Below are positions 62,681-64,000 of a stretch of DNA of 64,000 bases, piece after piece. The DNA lies in contig JAGGXR010000111.1 of NCBI GenBank assembly GCA_021162935.1, positions 1 through 64,000 of the forward strand, written 5' to 3'. The notes beneath the pieces are model-generated. The model searched no databases. It saw only the letters and a list, made by a program, of their open reading frames with translations, and was not told where the DNA came from. The DNA comes from Deltaproteobacteria bacterium. GTDB lineage: Bacteria > Myxococcota_A > Polyangia > HGW-17 > SLPX01. The translations under genes and the position numbers were made by a program. Within the stretch, counting starts at the first letter, position 1, and each line of letters starts with the position of its first letter.

Positions 62681-63037
62681 GTGACACAGGATGAAACAGG
62701 CAGTGATCGACGAGAATTCCCCAGACTGGATGCCCGGGTGGATGTGTCCATGACCTTTCTGGCCGACAAAGATGCAATCAGGCAGAACTTTCAGTCGGAG
62801 AATTTGAGCCTTGGCGGAATCTGCATGCAAACGGATCAGCCGGTGGAACAAGGAGCTTTCGTGGCCGTCGAACTAAACCTACCCGGTGGCGAGGAAACGG
62901 CTGACCTCTTCGCTGAAGTGGTTTGGGCAAGACCGGAGGGCAAGGACTCGTACCTTCTCGGGCTCCGCTTCATTGCAAGCTCAGACGACAGCCTGATGAA
63001 CCTTGGCCGCTTTCTGGAACCAGAACTCAGCCAGTGA
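62681..63037 (+). CDS. PilZ-domain protein
   Basis: A 118-residue, single-domain PilZ protein that may bind c-di-GMP. RREFPRLDARVDVSM carries the RxxxR-like start and NLSLGGICMQTD matches the (D/N)xSxxG motif. VELNLPGGEETADLFAEVVWAR and LLGLRFIA complete the barrel. The start is GTG at 62681, with AAAGGTGG 5 bases upstream; longer readings begin in the promoter region. It lies 45 bases before the kinase-like gene on the same strand. The HD-GYP regulator and the long PilZ protein are possible members of the same signalling network. Confidence 0.9.
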   Translation: MTQDETGSDRREFPRLDARVDVSMTFLADKDAIRQNFQSENLSLGGICMQTDQPVEQGAFVAVELNLPGGEETADLFAEVVWARPEGKDSYLLGLRFIASSDDSLMNLGRFLEPELSQ

Positions 63038-63082
63038 TCCCGACAGCATTGTCGGCAAACGACGACGAGGGATAACGAGCCT

Positions 63083-64000
63083 ATGTACCAGCTTCGGGGC
63101 AGACTTGGGCGTTGGGGGCTGGGAGAGCTGTACGAAGCTCTCGACACGGAATCCAACCGCGTTCGAATGCTCAAGTTGATACGTGGTCGAAGGGCCCAGG
63201 ACACCCACATCCGCCACCACATGCGACACGAATATGAGGCCGCGTGCACGGTTCTCCACCCAGGGATCGTCAAAATCCACGCCCTCGAAGAGGAACCGAA
63301 TCTCGGTCTGTATCACGTCATGGACGTGGTCCGCGGCGACACCTTGTCCGCCACCCAAAAACGGGGGCTGACGTTCCTGCCAGCCAGAGCACTCGAACTC
63401 GTGGGTACTGCAGCATCGGCCATTTCAGCGCTCGAAGAACACGATGTCGGTCATTTCGAGTTGAGCCCGGACAGCTTGTTCCTCCCCAATGCAGCAGGTG
63501 GCAAAGCACCCATCCCTTTGATCATCAACTTCGGCCTGCCCCCGAACGAGGACCAAGTGCCCCCACTCCCCCTCGAAGCACTGGCCTACGCCGCGCCTGA
63601 ACGTCGGGCATCATCCAAGTGGGACCATCGCGCCGACGTCTATTCGACCTGCGCCATCCTGATGCAGCTCCTGCTTGGGCGCACCCCTCCACCACAAGGC
63701 TGGGTTCGCCCACCGGCCCTGCCGGACGACAGCGACCCCCTTGCCAAAGACCTCTATGAAATTGCACAGCGCGGCCTGAACAGCACCCCAGCTCAGCGCT
63801 ACCCATCGATGAAGGCGCTCTACGGAGCCCTCGATTTTCTGGCAAACTCCGTATCGGTCACCCTCCCTGCGCCATCGTCACCATCCAGCGCAGGCAAACC
63901 GGCACGACCGCAGCCGGCATACAAAGAGACCCGAACCGTTCTAGGAATGGGAACCCAAGGACTGGCGGACCAGACAAAAACCGAGACATCCGACGGATCT
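63083..64000 (+). CDS. Hanks-type pseudokinase, C-terminal part beyond right edge
   Basis: An open frame of 306 codons that runs off the window. It has a Ser/Thr kinase-like fold. The N-terminal loop is RGRLGRWGLGELYEAL. The lysine-bearing strand reads VRMLKLIR. The catalytic loop is HFELSPDSLF where HRDLKPxNIL is expected, and DFG is replaced by NFG in LIINFGLP. APERRASSKWDHRADVYSTC keeps the APE and DvYs parts. So the catalytic Asp, Lys and metal Asp are all changed, which predicts no phosphotransfer. The tail after residue 255 is Pro/Ser-rich. It follows the PilZ gene by 45 bases and may be in the same transcript. Confidence 0.78.
   Translation, partial: MYQLRGRLGRWGLGELYEALDTESNRVRMLKLIRGRRAQDTHIRHHMRHEYEAACTVLHPGIVKIHALEEEPNLGLYHVMDVVRGDTLSATQKRGLTFLPARALELVGTAASAISALEEHDVGHFELSPDSLFLPNAAGGKAPIPLIINFGLPPNEDQVPPLPLEALAYAAPERRASSKWDHRADVYSTCAILMQLLLGRTPPPQGWVRPPALPDDSDPLAKDLYEIAQRGLNSTPAQRYPSMKALYGALDFLANSVSVTLPAPSSPSSAGKPARPQPAYKETRTVLGMGTQGLADQTKTETSDGS

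Overview
The window is GC-rich, densely coded bacterial chromosome with no phage genes, no CRISPR array and no recognisable rRNA or tRNA. The gene set fits Myxococcota or a close deltaproteobacterial relative: OmpA with thrombospondin type 3 repeats, PEGA- and TPR-rich envelope proteins, a MopE-like Cys-rich lipoprotein, FHA, PilZ and HD-GYP signalling proteins, an enhancer-binding protein for sigma-54, a Hanks-type pseudokinase and a short Thermotoga-type S-adenosylhomocysteinase. This assignment is inferred from gene content only.

Region 1-9.5 kb (mostly minus strand): a secreted VWA protein cut by the left edge, asnS, isopentenyl phosphate kinase, a DUF126 (phosphomevalonate dehydratase small-subunit-like) gene, an OmpA/TSP3 porin and a six-PEGA outer-membrane protein. 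An ECF sigma factor converges on a DUF4097 lipoprotein. Region 9.7-24 kb: an acyl-CoA dehydrogenase divergent from a PAS/AAA+/Fis regulator, a disordered proline-rich protein, ffh, an FHA protein, TPR proteins and a glycosyltransferase-like membrane protein with a TPR tail. Region 24-36 kb is a minus-strand block with tightly spaced or overlapping genes: a REC/HD-GYP regulator, gyrA and a lipoprotein; a PilZ protein with a 24-copy hexapeptide minisatellite; and an envelope cluster with an AI-2E-type permease.

Region 36-44 kb is the most unusual. Two radical SAM enzymes of unknown substrate are convergent and overlap tail to tail, flanked by Cys-rich lipoproteins. Next to them is a divergent tubulin/FtsZ-superfamily GTPase with an acidic tail, followed by rlmN and ndk. 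Region 44-51 kb carries a RAYT transposase embedded in REP palindromes, then sucCD, metK, ahcY (with a structured leader) and an HU/IHF gene. metK makes and ahcY recycles the cofactor chemistry used by RlmN and the radical SAM proteins, although they are not in one operon. Region 51-64 kb holds small secreted proteins, a 36-residue basic protein, xseB, a second glycosyltransferase-like membrane protein coupled to a truncated Tex-like S1 protein, an extended SDR, a PilZ protein and a pseudokinase cut by the right edge.

The strongest leads are the tubulin-like GTPase, the isopentenyl phosphate kinase/DUF126 pair (part of the archaeal-type mevalonate route), the radical SAM pair, and the RAYT whose flanking REPs supply stop codons to both the RAYT and sucD. 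All calls come from reading the sequence; no database search was run. Promoters were found by eye and are tentative.
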